A stretch of 38,596 bases of DNA from Planctomycetota bacterium (lineage in GTDB: Bacteria; Planctomycetota; UBA1135; GCA-002748355). Made by a program: the position numbers and the translations under genes. The number at the start of each line of letters is the position of its first letter. Position 1 is the first letter of the stretch. Of the stretch, positions 24,582 through 32,814 are shown piece after piece. The notes under the pieces were generated by a model, which was not told the DNA's origin, made no database searches, and saw only the letters and a program-made list of their open reading frames with translations. Where the stretch lies: NCBI GenBank assembly GCA_026984035.1, contig JALSSW010000163.1, forward strand, positions 1 to 38,596. The letters run 5' to 3'.

Positions 24582-27560
24582 TCACCCCAGTTTCTTATTA
24601 GGGTTTCGAATGCGGGCCAGAAATTTGGTGCGCGCTTTCAGTTTCAATTCCGGCAGTAACTCATATCCACGAGGATTGCCATGGTCTTTGGAAACCTGAC
24701 TCCCTTCATTTTTCAGGTCCCCAAAGTGAATGGCTTCGGCTGGGCAAACCTGCTCGCAAGCGGTTTTGATCTCGCCATCTTGAATCTCACGCCCTTCGTT
24801 CTTGGCCGGAATCTTAACGGCTTTGATCCTCTGGACGCAGTAGGTGCACTTCTCCATGACACCTCGATGGCGGATCGTCACCTCAGGGTTCAAGACAAGC
24901 TTCTTGACCTCGTAGGATTCATCGTAATCCTCGTTCTTGAAGTAATTGAAGAAGTTGAACCTCCGCACCTTGACGGGACAGTTGTTCGCGCAGTATCGAG
25001 TCCCGATACAACGGTTGTAGGCCATGTCATTGAGACCTTCATCGCTATGGGTCGTTGCACCCACAGGACAGACCTGCTCGCAAGGAGCCAACTCGCACTG
25101 AAGACAAGGCACTGGCTGCTGTACGATTTGCGGGTCCTCGGGTTCTCCCGAAAAGTAGCGATCAATGCGGATCCAGTGCATCTCACGGCCATGGAGGACT
25201 TGCTCCTTTCCCACTACCGGGATGTTGTTTTCAGACTGGCAAGCGACAACGCAGGCATTGCAACCCGTGCACTTGGACAGGTCGATGGACATCCCCCATT
25301 GATGCTCCCCCTTGTAATCAATCTCAGTAAAGAGAGAGGGAGCTTCCAGAGCTTTTTTCGCTTCTTCGTCGACAACCCCGGGATCCTTTTTGAACTCCTC
25401 AAGCTCTTTCTCCAGGATCAACTCTTCAACCTTTTCCGCCCTACCTTTCATCCCAATCGCATCAATCGCGAAATGGTCCTGAGTCATGGCGAGAGTAAAG
25501 TGTTTCCCTGTCGGCTCCACCTTGGCCCCCGATGCAATCCAGGCTGCCTTGCTTGTCCTCAGGAGATTGGTATCAAATCCAACGGAATCTACTCCCAGAT
25601 CCTTGGACCCGCCCACTGTTCCGGCTTCGGTTCGCCCATATCCCAGCGGTAAAAAGACCGAACCTTCGGCCTGGCCCGGGAGAAGATATGCAGGCATTTC
25701 CAGAGAGCGGCCATTCAGGCTCAACCGAATCATGTCTCCATTTTTGAGTCCGAGATCCTGGGCAGTCTTGAACCCAATCAAAGCCGCGTTATCCCAGGTC
25801 AGCTTGGTAATAAAATCCGGAAGCTCCTGCATCCAACTGTTGTTGGCAAAACGTCCATCATAAGTAGAGCGATCCGCCCCGAAAACAAGCTCAACCTGCC
25901 CCTCGGGAAGGCTCTTTGCCTTTGCTGTTTCCGAAAATGTGGGGGAAGGGACCCTCTTGGGCACACTCACGGGCACAAAAGCAGCCCCCGGAACAAAGCC
26001 CCGAATCAAAGCCTTCTTCCAATCCCCATCCTTATAGCCCTTGCGTGCCTTGAACCATGCCTGGACCAGATCCCTGCCCTTGGTCCATTTGCCGGTTTCG
26101 ACAAAAGACAGGAGCTCGATCCGAGATGCGCTTCCATAAAGCGGCTCAATCAAGGGTTGAGAAAGGCAGACGGAGCCATCGGCTCCAAGCGCTTCCCCCC
26201 AACTCTCAAAGGGATGGCTTAAGGGGAGATGCCAAGTTGCTGCCTTCCCGGTCTCGTTCAACCGAGACCCTAGATGGATTGTGGTGCCAACCTTGGCAAA
26301 GGATGCTGCAAAGTCCAGATCCTTGGGAGCATCATAAACAGGGTTGCCCTCGAGGACGAAGAGGGTCTTGACCTTGCCGGCTTTCATCTCCTCCGCCAGG
26401 TCTGCGAGGGCCGACATCCCATAATCACCGGAAGGCAGCTCCCTGAACCGAAGGGTAGAGCCTAAACCCCCGATCTTGGCATTAATGTTAAAGGCCTTGG
26501 CATGAACCCAAGCAGGTTGCTGGGGACCGACAGCAACCACGGCCTTGCCCTTGTGCGCCAAGAGATCCTCAGCCAAGACATCAAGGAACTTCTTGATCTC
26601 AGCATCGGCCAAGAAGTCGGCACTTGGGAGGGCTTCCCCCAAAAGCTTGGCCTCTAAAGCAGCGACAAGGACCCCAATCTGCTCAGAACGAAGGGGGAGA
26701 CGGTGGTCCGCCATTCCTCCCGTAGGTGTATAAGTGCTCTCTATGGCATAGAGGCGATTCATCTCGCCCTCTTCAGGCGAGCGGCCCCGGGCAAATCCAC
26801 GCTGATACACGAGGGAAGCCGGCTCACCATGGAGGAGATCGCAGTCAAAGCTGGCGACGATGGCAGCTCCTTCCAAGTCAAACACCGGCTCCAAAGCAGC
26901 GCCAAAAGCCATTTTGGCGCCCTCCCGGACGTTTTCCCGCCCCGCAGCCTCATAGCTGACAAAACGAGCCTTGGGGTAGGCTTTTTTCAGCCGTGCCTCG
27001 ATCCCTTGGGCAATCTGGGAAGAAGTCTCAAGGCCCAAGAAGGCGAGCCCATCCCCACCATTGGCCTTAAAGGTCTTCTCCAATCCTTTCCAGGCACTAA
27101 AAAGATCCGTCCAGGTCTTTTCCTCCCCCTTGGAAACAACAAAACGGCTTCGTTCAGGATCGTAAAGTTCCAGGATCATGGCCTGGGCAAAGGCATTCGT
27201 CGCCCCAAGACTCATCGGGTGCTCGTCATTACCTTCGACCTTGATGGGACGCCCATCATAACTGGTGATCACCAAGGGCTGCCCCACCCCCATAAAATCC
27301 CAAGTCGTCGAAAAATGCCTCGGAATGCCCGGAGCAAAACCTTCAGGGCGAGAACTCAGAGGAACAAGGTGATCCTCCTCCCACCTGCAACCGGCAGCCG
27401 AAGCCAAGGCTATGGAGGCCCCCATCAGCTGAAGAAAACGCCGACGAGTTACAGGCGGGATGTTCTCTGGATCCTGAAACTCCCGCTCCAAGAAACGTCG
27501 GAAGTCTGGAGAATCGGCGAGCTCGTCAAGGCTGCGCCAGTAGGTTTTTTTCGCGGTCAT
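24582..27560 (-). CDS. actB: Alternative Complex III subunit ActB (molybdopterin-like plus iron-sulfur)
   Basis: A 992-residue extracytoplasmic subunit. The N-terminus KTYWRSLDELADSPDF is typical of ActB, followed by a Tat signal TRRRFLQ (38-44) and AAGC ending at Cys58. A domain related to molybdopterin oxidoreductases (about 60-720) follows; in characterised ActB it holds no cofactor. The last 230 residues form a ferredoxin-like domain with four cysteine clusters: CTGCNACVVAC, CLQCELAPCEQVC, CIGTRYCANNC, and CTYC with CEQVC, enough for three [4Fe-4S] and one [3Fe-4S] as known for the family. I chose the ATG at 27560, with GGAG six bases before it; another at 27620 is possible, and the frame stays open to 27773 inside actA. 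Confidence 0.93.
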   Translation of the reverse strand: MTAKKTYWRSLDELADSPDFRRFLEREFQDPENIPPVTRRRFLQLMGASIALASAAGCRWEEDHLVPLSSRPEGFAPGIPRHFSTTWDFMGVGQPLVITSYDGRPIKVEGNDEHPMSLGATNAFAQAMILELYDPERSRFVVSKGEEKTWTDLFSAWKGLEKTFKANGGDGLAFLGLETSSQIAQGIEARLKKAYPKARFVSYEAAGRENVREGAKMAFGAALEPVFDLEGAAIVASFDCDLLHGEPASLVYQRGFARGRSPEEGEMNRLYAIESTYTPTGGMADHRLPLRSEQIGVLVAALEAKLLGEALPSADFLADAEIKKFLDVLAEDLLAHKGKAVVAVGPQQPAWVHAKAFNINAKIGGLGSTLRFRELPSGDYGMSALADLAEEMKAGKVKTLFVLEGNPVYDAPKDLDFAASFAKVGTTIHLGSRLNETGKAATWHLPLSHPFESWGEALGADGSVCLSQPLIEPLYGSASRIELLSFVETGKWTKGRDLVQAWFKARKGYKDGDWKKALIRGFVPGAAFVPVSVPKRVPSPTFSETAKAKSLPEGQVELVFGADRSTYDGRFANNSWMQELPDFITKLTWDNAALIGFKTAQDLGLKNGDMIRLSLNGRSLEMPAYLLPGQAEGSVFLPLGYGRTEAGTVGGSKDLGVDSVGFDTNLLRTSKAAWIASGAKVEPTGKHFTLAMTQDHFAIDAIGMKGRAEKVEELILEKELEEFKKDPGVVDEEAKKALEAPSLFTEIDYKGEHQWGMSIDLSKCTGCNACVVACQSENNIPVVGKEQVLHGREMHWIRIDRYFSGEPEDPQIVQQPVPCLQCELAPCEQVCPVGATTHSDEGLNDMAYNRCIGTRYCANNCPVKVRRFNFFNYFKNEDYDESYEVKKLVLNPEVTIRHRGVMEKCTYCVQRIKAVKIPAKNEGREIQDGEIKTACEQVCPAEAIHFGDLKNEGSQVSKDHGNPRGYELLPELKLKARTKFLARIRNPNKKLG

Positions 27561-27672
27561 ATGCGACTCCGAAGAGGGCGCCGAAGGCTGTTTTGAATCC
27601 GTTTTATTCGAATGGTTCATCACGGAAGGCTGAGATCGCGGAGACGAAGGTGAAAATGAGTTCAACGGAGCC

Positions 27673-28323
27673 TCACTGATGGCAAGTGGAACAACTCGTG
27701 GGAGGGTTGATCTTGTATTCTTTCCGGAGCCTGGCCCCCAAAGTTTCCTGGGACTCCTTGGGTTTCCAAGCAAGGTCCGTAACCTTGTTTTTGGGGCAGA
27801 GGACAGCTTCGGGATTGCGATGACAATTCAGGCACCAGCCCATGCTCAAGGGTTTCACCTGGCGGACTTTTTCCATTTGATCCACGCGACCGTGGCAGGA
27901 GACGCAGCTCACCCCCCGGGTCACATGGGCACTATGGTTGAACTTCACGTAATCGGGGAGGTCATGCACTTTGACCCAAGGGATCCCCTTTCCGGTCATA
28001 AAGCTCTCGCGAACAAGAGCCAGCTTAGGGCTCTTGGTTCGGATCCGAGCATGACAGTTCATGCATGTCTCCGTCGGAGGAACAGCGGCTAAGGCCGCTT
28101 TTTCAACGGTGTTATGGCAATATCGGCAGTCCATGCCCAGCTCGCCGGCGTGCAGAGCGTGACTAAAGGGAACGGGCTGCTCAGGTTGATATCCGACATT
28201 GATCGTCTTAGGAGAGGCCGCATAAGTAAAGAAGATGACGGCGTAAACCCCCAGGGCACCGGCCCCGGCTCCAAGAAGGTTCCGTATCTTATTCGTCCAT
28301 TTCGGAAAAAACTGTTGTTCCAT
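27673..28323 (-). CDS. actA: Alternative Complex III pentahaem cytochrome ActA
   Basis: A 216-residue membrane-anchored cytochrome. One N-terminal helix (about residues 17-36) is followed by five CxxCH haem motifs: CRYCH, CMNCH, CVSCH, CLNCH and CSTCH. Five haems match ActA of Rhodothermus. Extra histidines (FSHALHAG, FNHSAHVT) are likely axial ligands. ActA passes electrons from the iron-sulfur subunit to downstream cytochromes. It is the first gene of the respiratory operon and is preceded by 375 bases without a gene. The ATG at 28323 has only a weak ribosome-binding site. Confidence 0.94.
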   Translation of the reverse strand: MEQQFFPKWTNKIRNLLGAGAGALGVYAVIFFTYAASPKTINVGYQPEQPVPFSHALHAGELGMDCRYCHNTVEKAALAAVPPTETCMNCHARIRTKSPKLALVRESFMTGKGIPWVKVHDLPDYVKFNHSAHVTRGVSCVSCHGRVDQMEKVRQVKPLSMGWCLNCHRNPEAVLCPKNKVTDLAWKPKESQETLGARLRKEYKINPPTSCSTCHQ

Positions 28324-28536
28324 AGGAAGTACCTAGGATTTCGCTCCGTAAAGAAGCCGCCCCAAAAAATCGCCCAACTCGACGCCCAACCCAACCATCC
28401 GCCCAGATGGCGAGCAGAAAAATGCGTCCCAAATCATCAGACCGTTCATCCCTCGATTCCTTATCCGCTCTCCCGAGAGACAAGAAGGACAACCCGCCGA
28501 ACCCTCGTTTTTCCCTCTAACCCCAAGAAGCCCGGG

Positions 28537-28556
28537 GGGGATTGCTGGCAATCCCC
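28537..28556. repeat. Perfect inverted repeat in the actA leader
   Basis: GGGGATTGC (28537-28545) and GCAATCCCC (28548-28556) are exact inverted copies separated by TG. The arms are too close for a simple loop unless the innermost pair opens. No T-run follows on either strand, so it is not a typical terminator; a protein-binding operator or leader structure is possible. Confidence 0.5.
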
Positions 28557-28606
28557 ACAAAACAAGCTCCTAGGACCAAAAGGGTCGAAGAAAGTAAAAG
28601 GCAAAG

Positions 28607-28635
28607 GTCTTAGAGAGACTGCGGCATTGTTGCAA
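28607..28635 (-). promoter_or_regulatory. Candidate promoter of the ACIII-caa3-RegBA operon
   Basis: Reading leftward, TTGCAA (28635-28630) is followed by a 17-base spacer and TAAGAC (28612-28607). These match the sigma-70 hexamers only in part (about 4/6 and 3/6), as is common for activator-dependent promoters. The RegA-box-like site ends one base upstream of the -35. It is proposed from sequence alone. Confidence 0.35.
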
Positions 28636-28636
28636 T

Positions 28637-28651
28637 GCGGCAAAGTGTCGC
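28637..28651. promoter_or_regulatory. RegA/RegR-box-like site upstream of actA
   Basis: GCGGCAAAGTGTCGC fits the Bradyrhizobium RegR box GNG(A/G)C(A/G)TTNNGNCGC as I recall it, at every defined position except the central TT. A second GCGGC (28621-28625) lies 16 bases before it, and GCATTG/CAATGC (28624-28629, 28633-28638) is an inverted repeat overlapping it. RegA is encoded at the end of the operon this site would control. Confidence 0.45.
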
Positions 28652-28698
28652 AGAAACGGTAAACACCTCCCCCTCCCCATCGCAAGGGAAAACCAGGC

Positions 28699-30186
28699 TC
28701 ACCTCGATTTCCTGCGTTTTGCCCCCATGAGTTCCCGGATCTTGATTCCCCGATACCAAACCTCATCCCCGTGATCCTGCAGTGAGATCAACCCCTTGGA
28801 GGCCTTTGCAAATCTTGGCATCTTCCCGAATTTGCTCTGCCGGATCAGGCGGGTGATCCGCTTCCCACCCAATTCATAGGAAAGGACCTTGACCCCATTC
28901 ATCCAATGCTCCACATGCTTTCCCCGTTTCAGGATCCGAACCTGGTTCCAGGCCATTGCGGGCCTGGAAACATCCTCTGCACAGGCAATCAGGGCATAGA
29001 GGGCCCCGGCAGATGTCCATGTGTTTTTTCCCCCATGATAGGCCGCATTATCCAACACCTGCATCTCAGGACCCGTCATCCAGGGGGCGGGTTCTTCCTC
29101 GGTCACGAGATACATAATTCCACTGTTTCCATGGGGGGCGATCCGCCATTCCAATTTCAGTTCGAAATTTTCGAAAACCCTTTGAGTGACAAGGTCACCG
29201 CCCCCACCTCCTTTTTTATGGTGCAGGGTTCCGTTCTCCACCTCCCATCCCTTTTTGGGGAATTCTTTGCGACGATACCCTCGCCATTGGCCTGTGGATT
29301 TCCCGTCAAACAGGAGACGGAATCCCTTGGCTTTTTCTGCGGCAGTCAATCGATTGGGATCCCAAACTTGAGACGGCTTTGAAGGAAGGAGGACCTTGGC
29401 GGTAGCTGCCCATTCACAGCCTCGCGCAAGGAGCAAACGCATCAAAGGATCCCGAAGGCTGGCCCGGGTTCGGGAAACTCCCGGCCAGACATGCCCTAGC
29501 GTGGTATGAAACACTCGCCCTTTTCCCACCCTCTGGACCAGAACCATGGGCTCCCACTTTCCTGTCCCTCCCGATTCTTGGGAGGAAAAGGCTTCGGCAA
29601 GAACCTCTATTTTCGCCCCGCTGGGGTTCTGCAGGCCATGATAGAGCTCATCCGGGTGCTTGTACATCAGCGGCAAACCCTTCAGAATCGGATGTTCCCG
29701 ATTCTTCCAAATCAGGTTGAACGAATGGAAGCGCCCATGCCCGCTCCCCTTCCTCCAGACAAGCCCCGCAATCCCAGCCCAAGCCTTCCAATCCGGAAAG
29801 GAGTTGTTGGCGGAATGGAGGAGAACCACTCCCTTTCCTCCTCTTAAAGCAGCGACAAAGTTTTTTTCCGCCCTGTTCCCCCACCGCTCCTTCGAGGAAA
29901 ACGCGGAATTGTAATCCACAAAGAAGAGATCAAAAGGTTCCAGCTTTCCTTCCGAAAGAAAAGAAGCGGGATGCGATGTCACGCGCACTGAAAAGTGCCC
30001 CGAACTCTCCAGGAATCCAGCGATTTCCTTAGAAGTCCACTTCCAATCGTGGTTGTTTTCACCCGTTAAGAGAAGAACCTGAATTCGTTTCTCAGAAGGT
30101 TTAGATGCTTTGCTTTGACCTTGGGCCTTAGTCACAAAAACCGGAAAAAGCAGAAGGAAAACTGAAACCAAAGGCGCAATCTTCAT
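28699..30186 (-). CDS. Secreted ThuA-domain protein fused to DUF1080 (3-keto-disaccharide hydrolase-like)
   Basis: A 495-residue exported protein. Signal peptide MKIAPLVSVFLLLFPVFVTK is followed by a ThuA-like domain (about 35-265; VLLLTGENNHDW, GKGVVLLHSANNSF, RVFHTTLGHVW) and a DUF1080 domain (about 280-490; FRLLFDGKSTGQWRGYR, WEVENGTLHH, PHGNSGIMYLV, GPEMQVLDN). ThuA relates to trehalose utilisation. DUF1080 proteins are concanavalin-like and some hydrolyse 3-keto-glycosides. Both are heavily expanded in planctomycetes. The start at 30186 overlaps the MFS gene stop as ATGA; an earlier in-frame ATG lacks a signal peptide. It is the last gene of a three-gene sugar operon. Confidence 0.9.
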   Translation of the reverse strand: MKIAPLVSVFLLLFPVFVTKAQGQSKASKPSEKRIQVLLLTGENNHDWKWTSKEIAGFLESSGHFSVRVTSHPASFLSEGKLEPFDLFFVDYNSAFSSKERWGNRAEKNFVAALRGGKGVVLLHSANNSFPDWKAWAGIAGLVWRKGSGHGRFHSFNLIWKNREHPILKGLPLMYKHPDELYHGLQNPSGAKIEVLAEAFSSQESGGTGKWEPMVLVQRVGKGRVFHTTLGHVWPGVSRTRASLRDPLMRLLLARGCEWAATAKVLLPSKPSQVWDPNRLTAAEKAKGFRLLFDGKSTGQWRGYRRKEFPKKGWEVENGTLHHKKGGGGGDLVTQRVFENFELKLEWRIAPHGNSGIMYLVTEEEPAPWMTGPEMQVLDNAAYHGGKNTWTSAGALYALIACAEDVSRPAMAWNQVRILKRGKHVEHWMNGVKVLSYELGGKRITRLIRQSKFGKMPRFAKASKGLISLQDHGDEVWYRGIKIRELMGAKRRKSR

Positions 30187-31478
30187 GAGGATTTTTCCTT
30201 TTTCCTCGGATAAAAAAGTAAGAGGATGACGAGACATGCAAGGGCTCCCCACATCGGAACACTAAAGAGTTTTTGGTAGTTCATCTTCCCACCCTCACTC
30301 ATAGCCCAGCTCGCCACCATGTCCGCAAACTTACTCCCCACAATGATTCCAATTCCAACGATCACAAGGTTATAGAGGCTCTGCGCACTCGCACGCACAT
30401 CCGGAGTGCAGAGTTCATCCACAATCATAAAAGTGAGAAAAATAAAGAAGCCAAAACAAAGTCCATGCATGGCCACGCCCAAAATCAAGCTCACTAGGGG
30501 AGGGAAGGGCAAAACGTCGACGTAGGCAAAGAAGGCCATCCGGATCGCATACGCGAGCAGGCCAAGACTCAGGAGAGTCTTTCTCGAAAATCGGCGAATA
30601 AAAAAAGGAATCGAAGAAAGCACCAGGATTTCCGACATCTGCCCCACGGTCATCAGGCCTCCTCCTCCCACACCGAAGATCTTATTGATCCAGCTTGAAA
30701 GCCCCAGCTGAAAGCTGCCCAAAAACCCAGCCGTGTGAACAAAGTAAAACTGGTGGATGCAACTAACGGGGACAGCGAGAAGGAACAGCACAAGCAGGGG
30801 ACGACTGTGGATCACTTCCAGAGTTGCCTCTTTGAACGCCAGCTTGTCCTTACCCTTTTTGGGAGGAGTATGAGGAAGAAAAAAACAGAAGATCCCCAAG
30901 AGGATCCCAAGAAGGGCGCTCAACCGAAAAGCATCGGCCATTCCGGCTTTCTGGGCCGCTGCGATGATTTCCCTGGTCCCCTCCGAAGGACTGTGCTTAA
31001 AGGCCAACCATTGGCCAATCGCGATCCCGGCGCAGATCCAGCCAACCGTGCCCCAGACCCGAACCCTTCCAAAATCCCGATCCCGGTCAGGAATGTGATG
31101 GAAGGCTAAAGAATTCGTCAAAGGCAGAGTGGGAGAATAAACAACCGAATAGAGCAAACTGAAGATCAGAAAACTTTCAAAACTTCGAAGCCCCGGCGAC
31201 TGCCAAACAAGGATTCCTCCAAGGATGTGGCTGATCCCCAAGAAGCGCTCGGTCGCGAACCAACGATCCGCAATCTGACCCGCAACAAAAGGAGCCAACA
31301 AAGCGCCCACGGCCCCCACCGCGAAAATCCACCCAATCTGACCCGGCTCAAACCCCAGATGTCCCGACAAATAAGGCCAAAGCAGGGGAAGCCAAGCCCC
31401 CCAGATGGCATATTGAAGAAACATCATCCACGACAGCTTTCGGCGAAGGTTGGGAGACAAAGGAGGAGCTTGCGTCAT
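30183..31478 (-). CDS. MFS transporter, nucleoside/sugar symporter-like
   Basis: A 431-residue carrier with about twelve membrane helices, resembling the nucleoside:H+ symporter (NupG/XapB) branch. Visible: LSWMMFLQYAIWGAWLPLLW at the start of helix 1, GQIADRWFATERFLG in the helix 2-3 loop, FGRVRVWGTVGWICAGIAIG, and a C-terminal VGSKFADMVASW. The N-terminal sequence is common among planctomycete carriers found with sugar genes. It starts nine bases after the isomerase gene and overlaps the ThuA gene by four bases. Its substrate is probably a sugar or sugar derivative processed by its neighbours, but the sequence does not show which. Confidence 0.88.
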   Translation of the reverse strand: MTQAPPLSPNLRRKLSWMMFLQYAIWGAWLPLLWPYLSGHLGFEPGQIGWIFAVGAVGALLAPFVAGQIADRWFATERFLGISHILGGILVWQSPGLRSFESFLIFSLLYSVVYSPTLPLTNSLAFHHIPDRDRDFGRVRVWGTVGWICAGIAIGQWLAFKHSPSEGTREIIAAAQKAGMADAFRLSALLGILLGIFCFFLPHTPPKKGKDKLAFKEATLEVIHSRPLLVLFLLAVPVSCIHQFYFVHTAGFLGSFQLGLSSWINKIFGVGGGGLMTVGQMSEILVLSSIPFFIRRFSRKTLLSLGLLAYAIRMAFFAYVDVLPFPPLVSLILGVAMHGLCFGFFIFLTFMIVDELCTPDVRASAQSLYNLVIVGIGIIVGSKFADMVASWAMSEGGKMNYQKLFSVPMWGALACLVILLLFYPRKKEKSS

Positions 31479-31487
31479 CTGGTCTTC

Positions 31488-32543
31488 TCATTGGGATCCA
31501 TCGGATTCGGAAAACGATTGATCAAAAGCCCGGGAACTGGGAGGAAAATCCAAAGCCCGAACAAATTTGCAGGCTTCGGCTGCACCATGTTCGCGGTCCA
31601 TAAATGGATCCTCCCATTCCACAGAGAAAGGCCCTCGATACCCAATCGCTTGGAGGGTTCTCACAATCCCCTCAAAATCCACCTCACCCCGCCCTGGAGA
31701 ACGAAAATCCCAATAACGGTCCAAGGCCCCAAAGGGAAGATGTCCCCCGAAGACCCCGGCGCGAGAAGGGCTGGCCGATCTTGCAACATCCTTGATGTGC
31801 ACATGAAAGATCCTGGGGCCGAACTCTCGGAGAAAACCCAGGTAGTCCACCCCCTGATACAAAAGGTGGGAAGGGTCGAAGTTGAAACCGAAGGATGGGT
31901 GTCCCCCCAAGACATCCAGGGCCCGGGCAGCGGTCACCGTGTCAAAAGCAATCTCCGTCGGGTGCACCTCGAGGGCAAAACGCACGCCGCTCTCCTGAAA
32001 GGCCTCGAGGATCGGTAGAAAACGCTGGGCAAACTCCTCGAAACCTGCCTGGATCCGCTCCTCACCCACGGGAGGAAAAGCATAGGCCAAATGCCAGATG
32101 GGGCTTCCGGTGAACCCAGTCACCACCGGCTGGCGCTCGCAAGCTTCCTTGGGACCTTGGTCGAAGAAAAGCCGCACAGCCCGAGCCGTTTTCTTTAACT
32201 CTTCCGCCGCCCGCTGCCTGACCCCTTCGGCCTCACCATCTCCCCAGACCCTTGCAGGCAAAATCCCCTGGTGACGCTCATCGATGGGATCGCAAACAGC
32301 TTGACCCACCAGATGATTGCTGATGGTCCAACAGGAGAGGCCATGCACCTGCAAAAGATCCCAGATCTGCCTGCAATAGCCCTCCTCTTTGAGGGCCCGT
32401 TCCACATTGAAGTGATCCCCCCAGCTCGCCAGCTCCAAGCCTTCATAGCCAAAGGCCCTCGCTTTGCAGCAGAGGTCTGCAAGAGGTAGATCGGCCCATT
32501 GGCCTGTAAAAAGAGTGATTGGCCTTCGCATTCCTGCCTTCAA
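31488..32543 (-). CDS. Sugar phosphate isomerase/epimerase (xylose-isomerase-like TIM barrel)
   Basis: A 351-residue TIM-barrel enzyme of the AP-endonuclease-2 / xylose isomerase-like superfamily. Likely metal and substrate ligands appear in order: [21 protein letters not shown] (glutamate), NFDPSHL (aspartate and histidine), HVHIKDV (histidines) and SVEWEDP (glutamate). Such enzymes isomerise or epimerise sugars or keto-sugars, which suits an operon with a DUF1080 protein and an MFS carrier. The start could be the ATG at 32543 or the one four codons later. It begins the operon. Confidence 0.88.
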   Translation of the reverse strand: MKAGMRRPITLFTGQWADLPLADLCCKARAFGYEGLELASWGDHFNVERALKEEGYCRQIWDLLQVHGLSCWTISNHLVGQAVCDPIDERHQGILPARVWGDGEAEGVRQRAAEELKKTARAVRLFFDQGPKEACERQPVVTGFTGSPIWHLAYAFPPVGEERIQAGFEEFAQRFLPILEAFQESGVRFALEVHPTEIAFDTVTAARALDVLGGHPSFGFNFDPSHLLYQGVDYLGFLREFGPRIFHVHIKDVARSASPSRAGVFGGHLPFGALDRYWDFRSPGRGEVDFEGIVRTLQAIGYRGPFSVEWEDPFMDREHGAAEACKFVRALDFPPSSRAFDQSFSESDGSQ

Positions 32544-32630
32544 ACCATAGCCCGTCTATGGGGCGAGGTCATGAATCAAGAGGAATTCAGAAGGGTCTCT
32601 TAGTAGCAAACCTCCCTTAGGCGAACAAGA

Positions 32631-32669
32631 AGAAGCCTTGGACCTTTCATTGAAAAGTCCAAGGCTTCT
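32631..32669 (-). terminator. Strong hairpin after the PDZ gene
   Basis: AGAAGCCTTGGAC (32631-32643) and GTCCAAGGCTTCT (32657-32669) form a perfect 13-pair stem, extended by a four-pair TTTC/GAAA inner stem around an ATT loop. It lies 146 bases downstream of the stop of the PDZ-repeat gene, read leftward, and is followed there by TCTTGTTCG, only mildly T-rich. The remaining sequence between the two genes (32544-32814) shows nothing else I can name. Confidence 0.55.
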
Positions 32670-32814
32670 GGAAAAAGCGAAAAGCTTCTTCTCGAACCCG
32701 ATTTCTCAACCCGCCTGGCTCTTCTCAGGGAACAATCTCGCCTGGTAGTTCTGACCCAAATCAGGACGAAGTCAGGCGGAGGCAAATCGGGGTCACAAGA
32801 ATGGAGGCAGCCTA

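Larger units (their letters stand above)
28324..28698. other. Gene-free leader of the respiratory operon
   Basis: A 375-base stretch between the ThuA-DUF1080 stop and actA. I see no coding frame that looks real. It holds a RegA-box-like site, a weak promoter and a perfect inverted repeat, each listed separately. A transcript starting at the proposed promoter would carry an untranslated leader of about 275 bases. Confidence 0.7.

Noticed and set aside
24681..27596. Two long + strand frames opposite actB (24681-25652 and 26703-27596)
   Set aside because: actB has Tat signal and four iron-sulfur motifs in the other strand; the + strand products look like no protein family.
27561..27773. Longer actB start inside actA
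   Set aside because: The extra residues are low-complexity Ser/Pro/Asn sequence, unlike ActB N-termini, and the ATG at 27560 has a good ribosome-binding site. The ATG at 27620 remains a lesser option.
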